Assembly (NCBI GenBank): GCA_965208745.1
Contig: CBDBPN010000004.1
Location: 1,860,001-1,924,000 of the forward strand
Length of the DNA: 64,000 bases
DNA from: VXNE01 sp965208745
GTDB taxonomy: Bacteria > Pseudomonadota > Gammaproteobacteria > Pseudomonadales > Azotimanducaceae
Direction: 5' to 3'
Shown here: one piece after another, positions 42,269-50,241 of the stretch
Layout: each line of letters begins with the position of its first letter
How positions within the stretch are numbered: the first letter of the stretch is position 1
Notes under the pieces: model-generated
Seen by the model: only the letters and a program-made list of their open reading frames with translations
What the model was told of the DNA's origin: nothing
Databases searched by the model: none
Made by a program: the position numbers and the translations under genes

Positions 42269-42828
42269 TGCCGCTCGGCCCGCTCGAGGGCCTCCCCGTC
42301 GGGCAACTGCCCGCTCGCGGCCAGGTAGGCGACGCTGCCCACCGTGAGGACGACCGGGATCGCGAACGCGGAGACGAGCTTGTAGGTAACCCAGGCCTGC
42401 TCGCTGAAGCCGTAGGCGACCGCGAGGTTGGCGCCGCCCGCCGCCAGCATGGCGACGCCCCAGCCCCAGGTCAGGTACGCCCAGGCGCGGTCCGGCAGCA
42501 CCAGCATCCGTCCGAGCGCCTTCTGGATGTGGTCGCCCGTGCCGACGTAACGGCTGCCGACGATCGCGCAGGCCATGATCCAGTAGACGATCGTCGGCTT
42601 CCACTGGATGAAGGTCTTGTTCTGGAAGAGGAGCGTCAGCGCGCCGGAGACCAGGGCGACCCAGATCACCACCCACATCTGCCGGCTGATCGGCCAGCCC
42701 TGCCACTTGAATACGGCCAGTTGCACGACCGCGCTCCCCATGAGGGCCGCCGTCGCCACGAAGATGTCCGTGAACACGTAGACCCCGACGAAGGCCAGGA
42801 CCGGAAGGAAATCGACCAACTGCTTCAT
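42265..42828 (-). CDS. yciB: Inner-membrane-spanning protein YciB (septation protein A family)
   Basis: A small integral membrane protein of 187 residues with five hydrophobic segments. The family features are the start MKQLVDFLPVLAFV, the loop FQNKTFIQWKPTIVYW and the late LTWGWGVAMLAAGGANLAVA. It interacts with cell elongation and division proteins and affects envelope integrity (known from E. coli). It is the first gene of the minus-strand run to argS and diverges from yciO across 21 bp. Confidence 0.95.
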   Translation of the reverse strand: MKQLVDFLPVLAFVGVYVFTDIFVATAALMGSAVVQLAVFKWQGWPISRQMWVVIWVALVSGALTLLFQNKTFIQWKPTIVYWIMACAIVGSRYVGTGDHIQKALGRMLVLPDRAWAYLTWGWGVAMLAAGGANLAVAYGFSEQAWVTYKLVSAFAIPVVLTVGSVAYLAASGQLPDGEALERAERQ

Positions 42829-42849
42829 ATTTCACGGATAATAGCTGCT

Positions 42850-43482
42850 ATGAGCCAATTCTTCAGCGTTCACCCCACCCATCCGCAGGCGCGGCTGCTG
42901 GCCCGCGCGGCGGAGATCGCCAAGGGTGGCGGGGTGATCGTCTACCCCACGGACTCGACCTACGCGCTGGGGTGCCACATCGGCGACAAGGCGGCGCTCG
43001 ACCGCATCCGGGAGATCCGCGGACTGCACCCGCGGCATCACTTCACGCTCCTGTGCCGCGACCTTTCCGAACTCGCGGCGTACGCGATGGTGGACAACAC
43101 CAGCTACCGCATCCTCAAGCACTACACGCCGGGGCCGATCACGTTCATCCTGAAGGCGACGCGCGAAGTGCCGCGGCGGCTGATGAGCCGGCGCCGCACG
43201 ATCGGCCTGCGCGTTCCGGACAGCCCGGTCAGTCTCGGCCTCCTCGCGCAGCTCGAGGAGCCGATGATGTCGACGACGCTGATGCTGCCCGGCGACGAGT
43301 ACCCGATGACCGAGGCGCAGGACATCCGCGACCGCCTCGAGGGCGTGGTGGACCTCATCCTCGACGGCGGACCCTGCCTGCGGGAGCTGACCACGGTGGT
43401 CGACCTCACCGACAGCCTGCCCCAGGTCACACGGGCGGGGCTCGGCGACTTCGAGCTATCGCCGCCCAAGCCATCGCTCTAG
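42850..43482 (+). CDS. yciO: YciO family protein (YrdC/Sua5 domain)
   Basis: A 210-residue YrdC-fold protein. It begins MSQFFSVHPTHPQARLL and contains the intact VIVYPTDSTYALGCH motif, REIRGLHPRHHFTLLCRDL, the YTPGPITFIL block and RTIGLRVPDSP. YciO is a paralogue of TsaC with little or weak threonylcarbamoyl-AMP synthesis (family knowledge). The yciB/yciO divergence and the trpS-scpA-scpB-rluB genes that follow are conserved in Gammaproteobacteria. Unlike the window's TsaC it keeps the PTD residues. Confidence 0.93.
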   Translation: MSQFFSVHPTHPQARLLARAAEIAKGGGVIVYPTDSTYALGCHIGDKAALDRIREIRGLHPRHHFTLLCRDLSELAAYAMVDNTSYRILKHYTPGPITFILKATREVPRRLMSRRRTIGLRVPDSPVSLGLLAQLEEPMMSTTLMLPGDEYPMTEAQDIRDRLEGVVDLILDGGPCLRELTTVVDLTDSLPQVTRAGLGDFELSPPKPSL

Positions 43483-43512
43483 CGGGAGCGCCGTCGCTCT
43501 AGCGGGCGCTGC

Positions 43513-43518
43513 TATAAT
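43513..43518 (+). promoter_or_regulatory. Candidate -10 box for the trpS-scpA-scpB operon
   Basis: A perfect TATAAT stands 32 bp before the trpS TTG. Upstream, TCGCTCTAGCGGG occurs twice (at about 43474-43486 and 43493-43505), partly occupying the -35 region, so a bound regulator is possible. No good TTGACA is seen. Confidence 0.4.
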
Positions 43519-43550
43519 CGCCGCCGCGTGTTCACGATCACCCCGTTCAC

Positions 43551-44765
43551 TTGAGCAGCACCGACTCGGATCGACGGGTCGTATCCGGAATGCGGCCGAC
43601 CGGCCGCATGCACATCGGCCACTATCACGGCGCACTCAAGAACTGGGTGCGGCTGCAGCACGAGTACGAGTGCCTCTTCTTCGTCGCCGACTGGCACGCA
43701 CTCACGACCCATTACCAGGATCCGGGCGTCATCGAGGCGCACACGCTCGACATGGTCGTGGACTGGCTCGCCGCCGGCATCAGCCCCGGGGCGTCGACCA
43801 TCTTCGTGCAGAGCCGCGTCCCCGAACACGCGGAGATGCACCTCCTGTTGTCGATGATCACGCCGGTGGGCTGGCTTGAGCGCGTGCCAACTTACAAGGA
43901 GCAGCAGCAGAAGCTCAACGACCGGGATCTCTCGACCTACGGCTTCCTGGGCTACCCCGTCCTGCAGGCGGCGGACGTGCTGATCTACCGGGCCGGCAAG
44001 GTGCCGGTGGGTGCGGACCAGGTGCCCAATATCGAACTCATGCGGGAGATCGCGCGCCGTTTCAACCACATCTACGGCCGCGAGCCGCGCTTCGAGGAGC
44101 ATGCCCAGGCGGCGGTCCGCAAGATGGGGCGCAAGGCGGCGCGGCTCTACCAGTCGGCCCGCCGGGACTACCTCGAGCGCGGCGACCGCGAGGCCCTCGA
44201 ACGCGCCCGCGCCCTGTTGTCCGAACAGCAGAACCTCTCGATCGGCGACCGGGAGCGGCTGTTCGGATACCTCGAGGGCGGCGGCCGCATCGTGCTGGCC
44301 GAGACCCAGGCGCTCCTGACCGAGACCTCGGTCTTTCCGGGGCTGAACGGCGACAAGATGTCGAAGTCCTACGGCAACGACATCCCCATGCGCGAGGACC
44401 CGCAGGTCACCGAGAAGAAGATCCGCACGATGCCCACCGATCCGGCGCGCGTCCGCCGCAGCGACCCGGGCGATCCCGACAACTGCCCGGTGTTCTCCAT
44501 GCACAAGGCGCTCTCGTCCGAGTCCGTCTGCAGTTGGGCCGCCGAAAACTGCCGCTCGGCGGGCATCGGGTGCATCGACTGCAAGGGCCCGCTGATAGAC
44601 ACGATCGTCGGGGAACAGGCGCAGTTCCGCGAGCGCGCCGCGCAGTTCGAGGAGAACCCGGACCTCGTGCGCACCATCATCGTCGAAGGGTCCGAGGCGG
44701 CCCGCGACATCGCCCGCGAGACGATGGAGGACGTGCGGGCCGCCGTGGGCGTCACCCACCGATGA
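43551..44765 (+). CDS. trpS: Tryptophanyl-tRNA synthetase
   Basis: A class I synthetase of 404 residues. It starts with a TTG. MRPTGRMHIGHYHGAL is the HIGH region, VPVGADQVPNIELMREIARRF binds the adenylate, and GDKMSKSYGN is KMSKS. A cysteine-containing insertion (CRSAGIGCIDCKGPL) near the C-terminus is typical of the longer proteobacterial form. The stop overlaps the scpA ATG. No better start than the TTG is available in the leader. Confidence 0.95.
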   Translation: MSSTDSDRRVVSGMRPTGRMHIGHYHGALKNWVRLQHEYECLFFVADWHALTTHYQDPGVIEAHTLDMVVDWLAAGISPGASTIFVQSRVPEHAEMHLLLSMITPVGWLERVPTYKEQQQKLNDRDLSTYGFLGYPVLQAADVLIYRAGKVPVGADQVPNIELMREIARRFNHIYGREPRFEEHAQAAVRKMGRKAARLYQSARRDYLERGDREALERARALLSEQQNLSIGDRERLFGYLEGGGRIVLAETQALLTETSVFPGLNGDKMSKSYGNDIPMREDPQVTEKKIRTMPTDPARVRRSDPGDPDNCPVFSMHKALSSESVCSWAAENCRSAGIGCIDCKGPLIDTIVGEQAQFRERAAQFEENPDLVRTIIVEGSEAARDIARETMEDVRAAVGVTHR

Positions 44766-45595
44766 GCGACGACGAGGGCCGCGTCACGCGGCTCGACGCC
44801 GAGCGCCGCAAGCGCCGCGGCGGATCCGTCGTCGCCATCGTCGGGGAACGCGTGGTCGACGAACTGCCGACCGACCTCTACATCCCGCCCGACGCCCTCG
44901 AAGTGATCCTCGAGACCTTCGAGGGTCCCCTCGACCTGCTGCTCTACCTGATCCGGCGCCAGAACCTCGACATCCTGGAGGTCCAGGTCGCGGAGATCAC
45001 GGACCAGTACATGCGCTACATCGAGCTGATGTCCGCGCTCCGGTTGACGCTGGCGGGGGAGTACCTCGCCATGGCGGCGACCCTGGCCGAGATCAAGTCC
45101 CGGCTGCTCCTTCCGCGTCCGGTTACGGAGGAGGACGAGGAGGGCGACCCGCGCGCGGAACTGATTCGGCGGCTGCGGGAGTACGAGCGCATCCGGGACG
45201 CCGCGGAGCGGCTCGCCGACCTGCCGCGCCTGGAACGCGACGTCTTTCCCGCGGGCGCCGAGCCGCCGGAACCCGTCAGGGCGCACCCCCCGCCGGCGGT
45301 CGAGCTGAAGGAGCTGATGCTCGCGATGGCGGACGTGCTCCACCGGGCCAACCTCAACCGGCATCACGCGGTCCAGTTCGAGGCGCTCTCGGTGCGCGAA
45401 CGCATGACCAGCATGCTGGCCCGGGTGAACGCCGCCAGCCGGTTCCTTCCGCTCGAGGAGTTCTTCTCTCCGCAGGAGGGCAAGCACGGCATCATCGTGA
45501 GCTTCCTGGCAGTGCTCGAACTCCACCGCGAGGGGCTGATCGACCTGGTGCAGCACCGGGCCTTCGCGCCGATCTACCTGCGCGCCGCCTCCTGA
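44762..45595 (+). CDS. scpA: Segregation and condensation protein A
   Basis: ScpA is the kleisin bridging SMC or MukB-like heads with ScpB for chromosome compaction. It has the N-terminal FEGPLDLLLYLIRRQNLDILEVQVAEIT signature (landmark FEGPLDLLL), a middle acidic stretch and the C-terminal winged helix (VSFLAVLELHREGLIDLVQ). Length is 277, with a charged N-terminal leader of about 50 residues. It overlaps trpS (ATGA) and is followed by scpB after 13 bp. Confidence 0.94.
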   Translation: MSDDEGRVTRLDAERRKRRGGSVVAIVGERVVDELPTDLYIPPDALEVILETFEGPLDLLLYLIRRQNLDILEVQVAEITDQYMRYIELMSALRLTLAGEYLAMAATLAEIKSRLLLPRPVTEEDEEGDPRAELIRRLREYERIRDAAERLADLPRLERDVFPAGAEPPEPVRAHPPPAVELKELMLAMADVLHRANLNRHHAVQFEALSVRERMTSMLARVNAASRFLPLEEFFSPQEGKHGIIVSFLAVLELHREGLIDLVQHRAFAPIYLRAAS

Positions 45596-45608
45596 CGGGA
45601 CGGCTGCG

Positions 45609-46286
45609 ATGCTCCAGCAGGCCGAAATCCGACGCGTTCTCGAGGCGGCGTTGCTCGCGTCCCCGGAACCCGTTTCCATCCAACGGATGCTACGGCTGTT
45701 CGGGCCCGGCGAGTTGCCCGAGGCCAACCCGCGCCAGGCCGTGAAGAGTGCCCTCGCCGAGATCGAGTTCGACCTCGAGGGCCACGGATACCGCCTCCGG
45801 CAGGTCGCGAGCGGTTACCGTTTCCAGGTCCGCCAGGAGCTGAGCCCGTGGATCAGCCGGCTCTGGGAGGAGAAACCGCCGCGCTACTCCCGGGCCTTGC
45901 TGGAAACCCTCGCGCTTATCGCCTACCGTCAGCCGGTAACTCGGGGCGACATCGAACAGGTGCGGGGCGTTTCGGTGAGTCCCAACATCATGCGTACGCT
46001 ACTCGAGCGGGGCTGGATCCGGTCCGTCGGCCATCGCGAGGTCCCCGGCCGGCCGGCGCTCTACGGCACGACCAACACGTTCCTCGACTACTTCGATCTC
46101 GCCAACCTCGAGGACCTGCCGCCGCTGGCGGAGATCCATGCGCTGATCACGCCGGCCGGGGACGACGAGGGCGACGACGCGCCGCCGCTGACGGAGGAGA
46201 TCCATGACGCCTTCGAGACGGAGCTCGAGGAAGATGCAGAGAGCGGGCTCGAGAACGTCGTCCCCTTGCCGACGGTGGATCGCTGA
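45609..46286 (+). CDS. scpB: Segregation and condensation protein B
   Basis: ScpB is the dimeric winged-helix partner of ScpA. Features are the start RRVLEAALLASPEPVSIQRM, YRFQVRQELSPWISRLW, YSRALLETLALIAYRQPVTRGDIEQVRGV (the most conserved block, landmark AYRQPxTRxEIExIRG) and GRPALYGTTNTFLDYF. Length is 225 with an acidic tail. It is followed by one copy of the palindromic repeat, which separates it from rluB. Confidence 0.94.
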   Translation: MLQQAEIRRVLEAALLASPEPVSIQRMLRLFGPGELPEANPRQAVKSALAEIEFDLEGHGYRLRQVASGYRFQVRQELSPWISRLWEEKPPRYSRALLETLALIAYRQPVTRGDIEQVRGVSVSPNIMRTLLERGWIRSVGHREVPGRPALYGTTNTFLDYFDLANLEDLPPLAEIHALITPAGDDEGDDAPPLTEEIHDAFETELEEDAESGLENVVPLPTVDR

Positions 46287-46303
46287 GCGGCGGACGATGC
46301 GGT

Positions 46304-46349
46304 TTCTTGCGAGGGGCAAGCCCCTCGCGCACCCCGGCTGAGGGCTCTC
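46304..46349. repeat. Palindromic repeat copy abutting the rluB start codon
   Basis: A single 46-bp unit of the element described at 8742-8897. The hairpin arms GCGAGGGGC (46309-46317) and GCCCCTCGC (46320-46328) are perfect with a two-base loop. CACCCCGGCTGAGGGCTCTC then runs directly into the rluB ATG. The GAGGG in the element is 6 bp before the ATG and is the only plausible ribosome binding site, so the element seems to supply translation signals. Confidence 0.85.
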
Positions 46350-47159
46350 ATGTCGGAGAAGCTGCACAAGGCGCTGGCGGAACGCGGCCTCGGCTCCCGG
46401 CGCGAGATGGAACGCTGGATTCTGGCCGGACGGATCCGCGTCAACGGCAGCACCGCGACGCTGGGGGACCGGGTGGAGGCCGGCGACCGGATAGAGGTTG
46501 ACGGCCGGCGGTTGACGCCGCGCCCCGCTCCGCGTCCGCGCGTACTGGTCCTGAACAAGACCGAGGGGACGATCTGTTCCCGGCGCGACCCGGCCGGCCG
46601 GACCACCGTGTTCGACGCCCTGCCGGCGACCCATCGGGGTCGCTGGATGACGGTGGGACGCCTCGACATCAACAGCTCCGGGTTGCTGCTGTTCACCAAC
46701 GACGGCGCTCTCGCGCACCGCCTGATGCATCCTTCGACGGGTCTCGACCGCGAGTACGCCGTACGCGTGGACGGCCTCCTCGCCGACGACGCCGTCGAAC
46801 GGCTGAAGGCGGGCATCGAGGTCGACGGGGAGGTCCAGCAGTTCTCGGACGTGCGCTACTACGACGGCAAGGGCACCAACCACTGGTACCACGTCGTGCT
46901 GATGGAGGGCCGGAACCGCGAGGTGCGCAAGCTCTTCGAGCAGGTCGGCCGGCGGGTGAGCCGCCTGAAGCGCGTCCGCTTCGGACCGGTCGTGCTGCCG
47001 TCCTGGCTCCGGCGCGGCCAGGCCGCGGAACTCGGTCCCGCAGACCTCGCGGCGCTGTACGGGCTCCTTCGGCTGCACTACGGGCCGCCGCCCCGCAAGG
47101 GCGGAGGGCGCAAGCCGCCGCGTTCGCTGCTGATCCCCTATCCGGAGCTGCCGCAGTGA
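46350..47159 (+). CDS. rluB: 23S rRNA pseudouridine(2605) synthase RluB
   Basis: RluB isomerises U2605 of 23S rRNA. An S4 RNA-binding domain (KLHKALAERGLGSRREMERWI) precedes the RsuA-type synthase core. The catalytic Asp lies in VGRLDINSSGLLLFTNDG; REYAVRVDG, LMEGRNREVRKLFE and RVRFGPVVLP are further family blocks. It is 269 residues with a basic C-terminal tail. It comes after scpB, as in E. coli and Pseudomonas. The stop overlaps the next gene as GTGA. Confidence 0.94.
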   Translation: MSEKLHKALAERGLGSRREMERWILAGRIRVNGSTATLGDRVEAGDRIEVDGRRLTPRPAPRPRVLVLNKTEGTICSRRDPAGRTTVFDALPATHRGRWMTVGRLDINSSGLLLFTNDGALAHRLMHPSTGLDREYAVRVDGLLADDAVERLKAGIEVDGEVQQFSDVRYYDGKGTNHWYHVVLMEGRNREVRKLFEQVGRRVSRLKRVRFGPVVLPSWLRRGQAAELGPADLAALYGLLRLHYGPPPRKGGGRKPPRSLLIPYPELPQ

Positions 47160-48208
47160 CGCCCGTGGACGAGACGGGCGTTCCAGTCGAAGAGGTTCGA
47201 CAGCTCGTTCGGCGGCGCCTGCGCTACGGCCTGTCACTGCCCGAACGTGTCGTGCGCAGCACCGCGGGAGTCGTCGGCGGCGCCCTGCGGGAGTCCGCGA
47301 CGGTGCTGCTGCCGCAGGCCTTCCGGGATGCGAAGACGTACCGCGGCTTCGTCGGGCAGATGCTCGACTTCATGGCCGAGGATATGGGCGGCGTGGAACG
47401 CGGGAGCGAAGGTCACCAGGGCGAGCGGGTCGAGCGCTACGTGGCCCGCAAGACCGTCGGTAACTTCGTCGAGCTTGCGAGCCTCGCGACCGTCCACCTG
47501 TCGCCGATGCTGATCCTCGCGCTGGTCAGTGACGTCGCCTACGGGTCCAGGGCGTACCTCGCCGAGTTCGCCGAGGAACTCGAGCAGCGTGGCGTCATCG
47601 CGGACGCAGCCTCGATTCGGAAGGCGGACGACCTGCTCGATGCGGTGGCGGATGCCAGCCAGCGCACCGCGACGGCCTTCGACACCCCGCCGCTGTCCGT
47701 GGACGGGCTGAGGGACACCATCCGCGAGACCCGCGACTCCCTGGCGGAAGTCGACATGGCGAGCGTTCTTCCCGAGGTCGAACTCCGCGGCCTGTGGGAG
47801 CGGATCTCTGCCGCGGCGCAACGCCAGGGCGTCAGTCCGTTCGACGTCTCCGGACTCATCACCCTGCGATCGCTGGATGGGGACGAGCGCGAAGGGGCGC
47901 CCCTCGCGCGAGTCAAGCTCCGCGGCGGCGCGCTGTCCAGCGTCCAGGCGGCGGGGACGCTGCTCGACCGGCATGTCTTCGATCACTATCGGACGGTGCT
48001 CGGGGACATCGAGGAGCGCGGCTTCTACCCGAGCCTGGCGACCGCGAGCCGCCCCTATGCCGAAGCCGTCTGGCGCAACTTCGCGGTCGACCGGTCGACG
48101 TGGACGGAGGAGTTCCTCGCGACAGGCGGCGTCAGGCGCACCTGGCGTCAGGCGCGGGCGTGGGTCAGGCGGCGCCGTCGGTCGGCGTCTACCACGAGAC
48201 CGGGGTGA
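47156..48208 (+). CDS. Uncharacterised protein coupled to rluB
   Basis: I do not recognise a family. The 350-residue protein starts at a GTG overlapping the rluB stop. The N-terminal half is helical with a conserved-looking stretch (LPERVVRSTAGVVGGALRE, then LDFMAEDMGGVE) and one moderately hydrophobic segment (TVHLSPMLILALVSDVA). The middle is acidic and Ser/Asp-rich, and the C-terminus is strongly basic (RRTWRQARAWVRRRRRS). A membrane- or nucleic-acid-associated role is possible but not shown. It contains a repeat-like palindrome at 47887-47909. Confidence 0.6.
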   Translation: MTPVDETGVPVEEVRQLVRRRLRYGLSLPERVVRSTAGVVGGALRESATVLLPQAFRDAKTYRGFVGQMLDFMAEDMGGVERGSEGHQGERVERYVARKTVGNFVELASLATVHLSPMLILALVSDVAYGSRAYLAEFAEELEQRGVIADAASIRKADDLLDAVADASQRTATAFDTPPLSVDGLRDTIRETRDSLAEVDMASVLPEVELRGLWERISAAAQRQGVSPFDVSGLITLRSLDGDEREGAPLARVKLRGGALSSVQAAGTLLDRHVFDHYRTVLGDIEERGFYPSLATASRPYAEAVWRNFAVDRSTWTEEFLATGGVRRTWRQARAWVRRRRRSASTTRPG

Positions 48209-48247
48209 GAGCGAGGCTGGTTGTAGGGTCGATGATATAGTCGAGAC

Positions 48248-49465
48248 ATGACCTTCAACCGCGATTTCGCGACCCGGATCATCAATCAGGGCGACCGCGA
48301 CGTAGCGCTTTTTTTCGCTGGTCGGGGAGCGGAGATCGCCCGGTTCGACAGCGCTTTGCGCGAGTCATTCGGCAAGCGTCAGGCCGTCTTCCGCATCTTC
48401 CAGGGCGCACCCGGCTGCGGCAAGACCTCCCTGGCCGCTCACTTGCGCGCGAACAGGACGACCGGCGTGTTGTTCGTGGCGGTCGGCAAAGGCGACCTCA
48501 AGTCCAGGGACGCACTCTTCACCAGGGTCGGAGAAGCCATAGAGGGCGAGCGCTCTCTCATGCGAGGGGCACGCCCCTCGCGCTCCCCGGCTGAGGGCTC
48601 CCGCTGCGGCAAGGTCGCGCGGGCAGCCGCGCAGGCGGTGGGCGCCTGGCTCAAGATCAAGCCGGTTGGCGACGCTGCTGCCGAGTTCGTGGCGGAAAAG
48701 GCCGCCCCGAAGCCGACCTTGGTGTTGCACATGGATGAGGCGCAACTGATTGACCAGGAGCAGGACGCCCTGGTGCACCTGCACACGGACGGTGTCGACC
48801 TGCCGGCGGTGTGCCTGTTCACCGGCCTGTCGCACACCGAGAGCCGTCTCCGGAGCGTGGGGGGGCTTTCCCGGCTGGCCAAGAACGTAACGACCAACAT
48901 GGGGCGGATGGCGGACCCGGAGTGCGCGGAGTCAACGGCGATGATGCTCGACAAGCTCGGCGTCGAAGGGCCCGATGCGGAGCGTCAAGAAGCCGTGGAA
49001 ACGGTTGTGGAGGAGGCTCATGGCTGGCCTCAGCACTTGTTCTGCGCCCAGCAAGCCCTTTGTCGCGAGTTGGTGCGTACCGACGGCGGCCTTCGGGCGG
49101 TGGACCTGGACACGCTGCGGGCGGATAGCCAAGCGGACCGCCACGCATACTACCAGGGGCGGCTGGAAGGGGAGCTGGCCCGCTGGCCGAAGCTGGCTGC
49201 TGCGGTTGCCGCCCAGGTGATGCGGCGGGAAGTCGACACCGAACCGGAGTTGACCAAGCTTTGTCGGCAGGAGGTCAGGCGGCTGAAGCTGGACGAAGAC
49301 CGGGACTTCGGCGTCGAACCCGTGGAGTTCGTCCGCCAAATGGTCGAGAAGGGCGTGTTGTCCCCAACGGGGGAGCGTCGTTATGTAGTGCCCATACCGT
49401 CTATGCTGACATGGCTTGGGAACAGGCACGGGGCAAGTACACCGGAGGCCTATCCAGCGCGCTGA
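48248..49465 (+). CDS. AAA ATPase of unknown function, interrupted in frame by the palindromic repeat
   Basis: A 405-residue P-loop ATPase. Walker A is GAPGCGKT (53-60) and Walker B is TLVLHMDEAQ (157-165). An Asn/Arg-containing sensor region lies around GLSRLAKNVTTNMGRM, and a helical C-terminal half ends in YVVPIPSMLTWL. Residues about 103-118 (SLMRGARPSRSPAEGS) are encoded by the repeat at 48553-48600. They sit between the Walker motifs in what should be a loop or helix boundary, and the frame survives. A TATAGT is 6 bp before the ATG with no Shine-Dalgarno, suggesting a leaderless mRNA. Its role, perhaps accessory or defence, is unknown. Confidence 0.72.
   Translation: MTFNRDFATRIINQGDRDVALFFAGRGAEIARFDSALRESFGKRQAVFRIFQGAPGCGKTSLAAHLRANRTTGVLFVAVGKGDLKSRDALFTRVGEAIEGERSLMRGARPSRSPAEGSRCGKVARAAAQAVGAWLKIKPVGDAAAEFVAEKAAPKPTLVLHMDEAQLIDQEQDALVHLHTDGVDLPAVCLFTGLSHTESRLRSVGGLSRLAKNVTTNMGRMADPECAESTAMMLDKLGVEGPDAERQEAVETVVEEAHGWPQHLFCAQQALCRELVRTDGGLRAVDLDTLRADSQADRHAYYQGRLEGELARWPKLAAAVAAQVMRREVDTEPELTKLCRQEVRRLKLDEDRDFGVEPVEFVRQMVEKGVLSPTGERRYVVPIPSMLTWLGNRHGASTPEAYPAR
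48553..48600. repeat. Palindromic repeat copy inside a coding sequence
   Basis: The hairpin arms GCGAGGGGC (48562-48570) and GCCCCTCGC (48573-48581) flank a two-base loop, followed by GCTCCCCGGCTGAGGGCTC. It is the same element as at 8742-8897 and 46304-46349. About 48 bp (16 codons) are inserted without changing the ATPase frame. Confidence 0.88.
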
Positions 49466-49473
49466 GTGCGTCC

Positions 49474-50241
49474 CTACGGGCCGCCCCACCCCGGTGCGTC
49501 GATGCTCCGCCCCGTGACCCCCACCGAGTCAGGCCCCATGAGGTAGAGATAGAGGTCCATGTGCGCCTCCGGCTCCGGGAGGGTGGCCGGGTCCTCGGCC
49601 GGGTACGCCGCCGCGCGCATGGCCGTCCTCGTGCCGCCCGGGTTGAGCGCATTGACCCGCACGCCGGTGTGCTCGAGTTCGTCGGCGAGCGTCTGGGACA
49701 GTCCCTCGGTCGCGAACTTCGATACCGCGTACGCCCCCCAGTACGCCCGTCCCACGCGGCCGACGCCGGACGACGTGAAGACGATGGACGCATCGGGCGC
49801 GGCCTCGAGCAGGGGCAGCAGCGCGCGGGTGAGCAGGACGGGGGCCATGGCGTTCACCCGCATGACCTCCGCCCAGGCGTCGGCCGGGTAGTGCGCGACC
49901 GGAACGCGGGGTCCCAGGACTGAAGCGTTGTGGAGGATGCCGTCGAGCCGGCCGTAGTCCTCGCGGATCGCTTCCGCGAGGTTGTCCGCGGCCGCCTCGT
50001 CGAGTGTCGCGAGATCCGCCGGCACGATGACCGGCTTCGTGGCGGTTTCCGCGGCGATCGCGTCGAAAACCGCTTCCAGCTTGCCGCGGGTGCGCCCTAA
50101 CAGCACGACGTCCGCCCCGTGGCTCGCGTAGGCGAGGGCGGCGGTGCGGCCGATGCCGGCGCCCGCGCCCGTGACCAGGACGACGCGGCCCGCGAGCAGA
50201 TCGGCGGACGGACGGTAGCGGGGCTTGCCGCCCCTGGTCAC
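49474..50241 (-). CDS. yciK: YciK-family short-chain dehydrogenase
   Basis: An SDR of 255 residues. Cofactor loop VVLVTGAGAGIGRTAAL, GILHNASVLGPRVPVAHY, catalytic Ser in IVFTSSGVGRVG, and the active-site Tyr/Lys in WGAYAVSKFATEGLSQTLADE. The HNASxLGP and WGAYxxSKFA blocks mark the YciK subgroup, which adjoins ubiG in many Gammaproteobacteria. Substrate unknown. The GTG at 50241 overlaps the ubiG stop. The mupP gene that usually lies between them is missing. Confidence 0.88.
   Translation of the reverse strand: MTRGGKPRYRPSADLLAGRVVLVTGAGAGIGRTAALAYASHGADVVLLGRTRGKLEAVFDAIAAETATKPVIVPADLATLDEAAADNLAEAIREDYGRLDGILHNASVLGPRVPVAHYPADAWAEVMRVNAMAPVLLTRALLPLLEAAPDASIVFTSSGVGRVGRAYWGAYAVSKFATEGLSQTLADELEHTGVRVNALNPGGTRTAMRAAAYPAEDPATLPEPEAHMDLYLYLMGPDSVGVTGRSIDAPGWGGP

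Noticed and set aside
47887..47909. GCGCGAAGGGGC...CCCTCGCGC palindrome inside the unknown gene, resembling the repeat core
   Set aside because: It lacks the CTCCCCGGCTGAGGGCTC tail and has a bulge. It could be a decayed copy but may equally be chance in GC-rich coding DNA.
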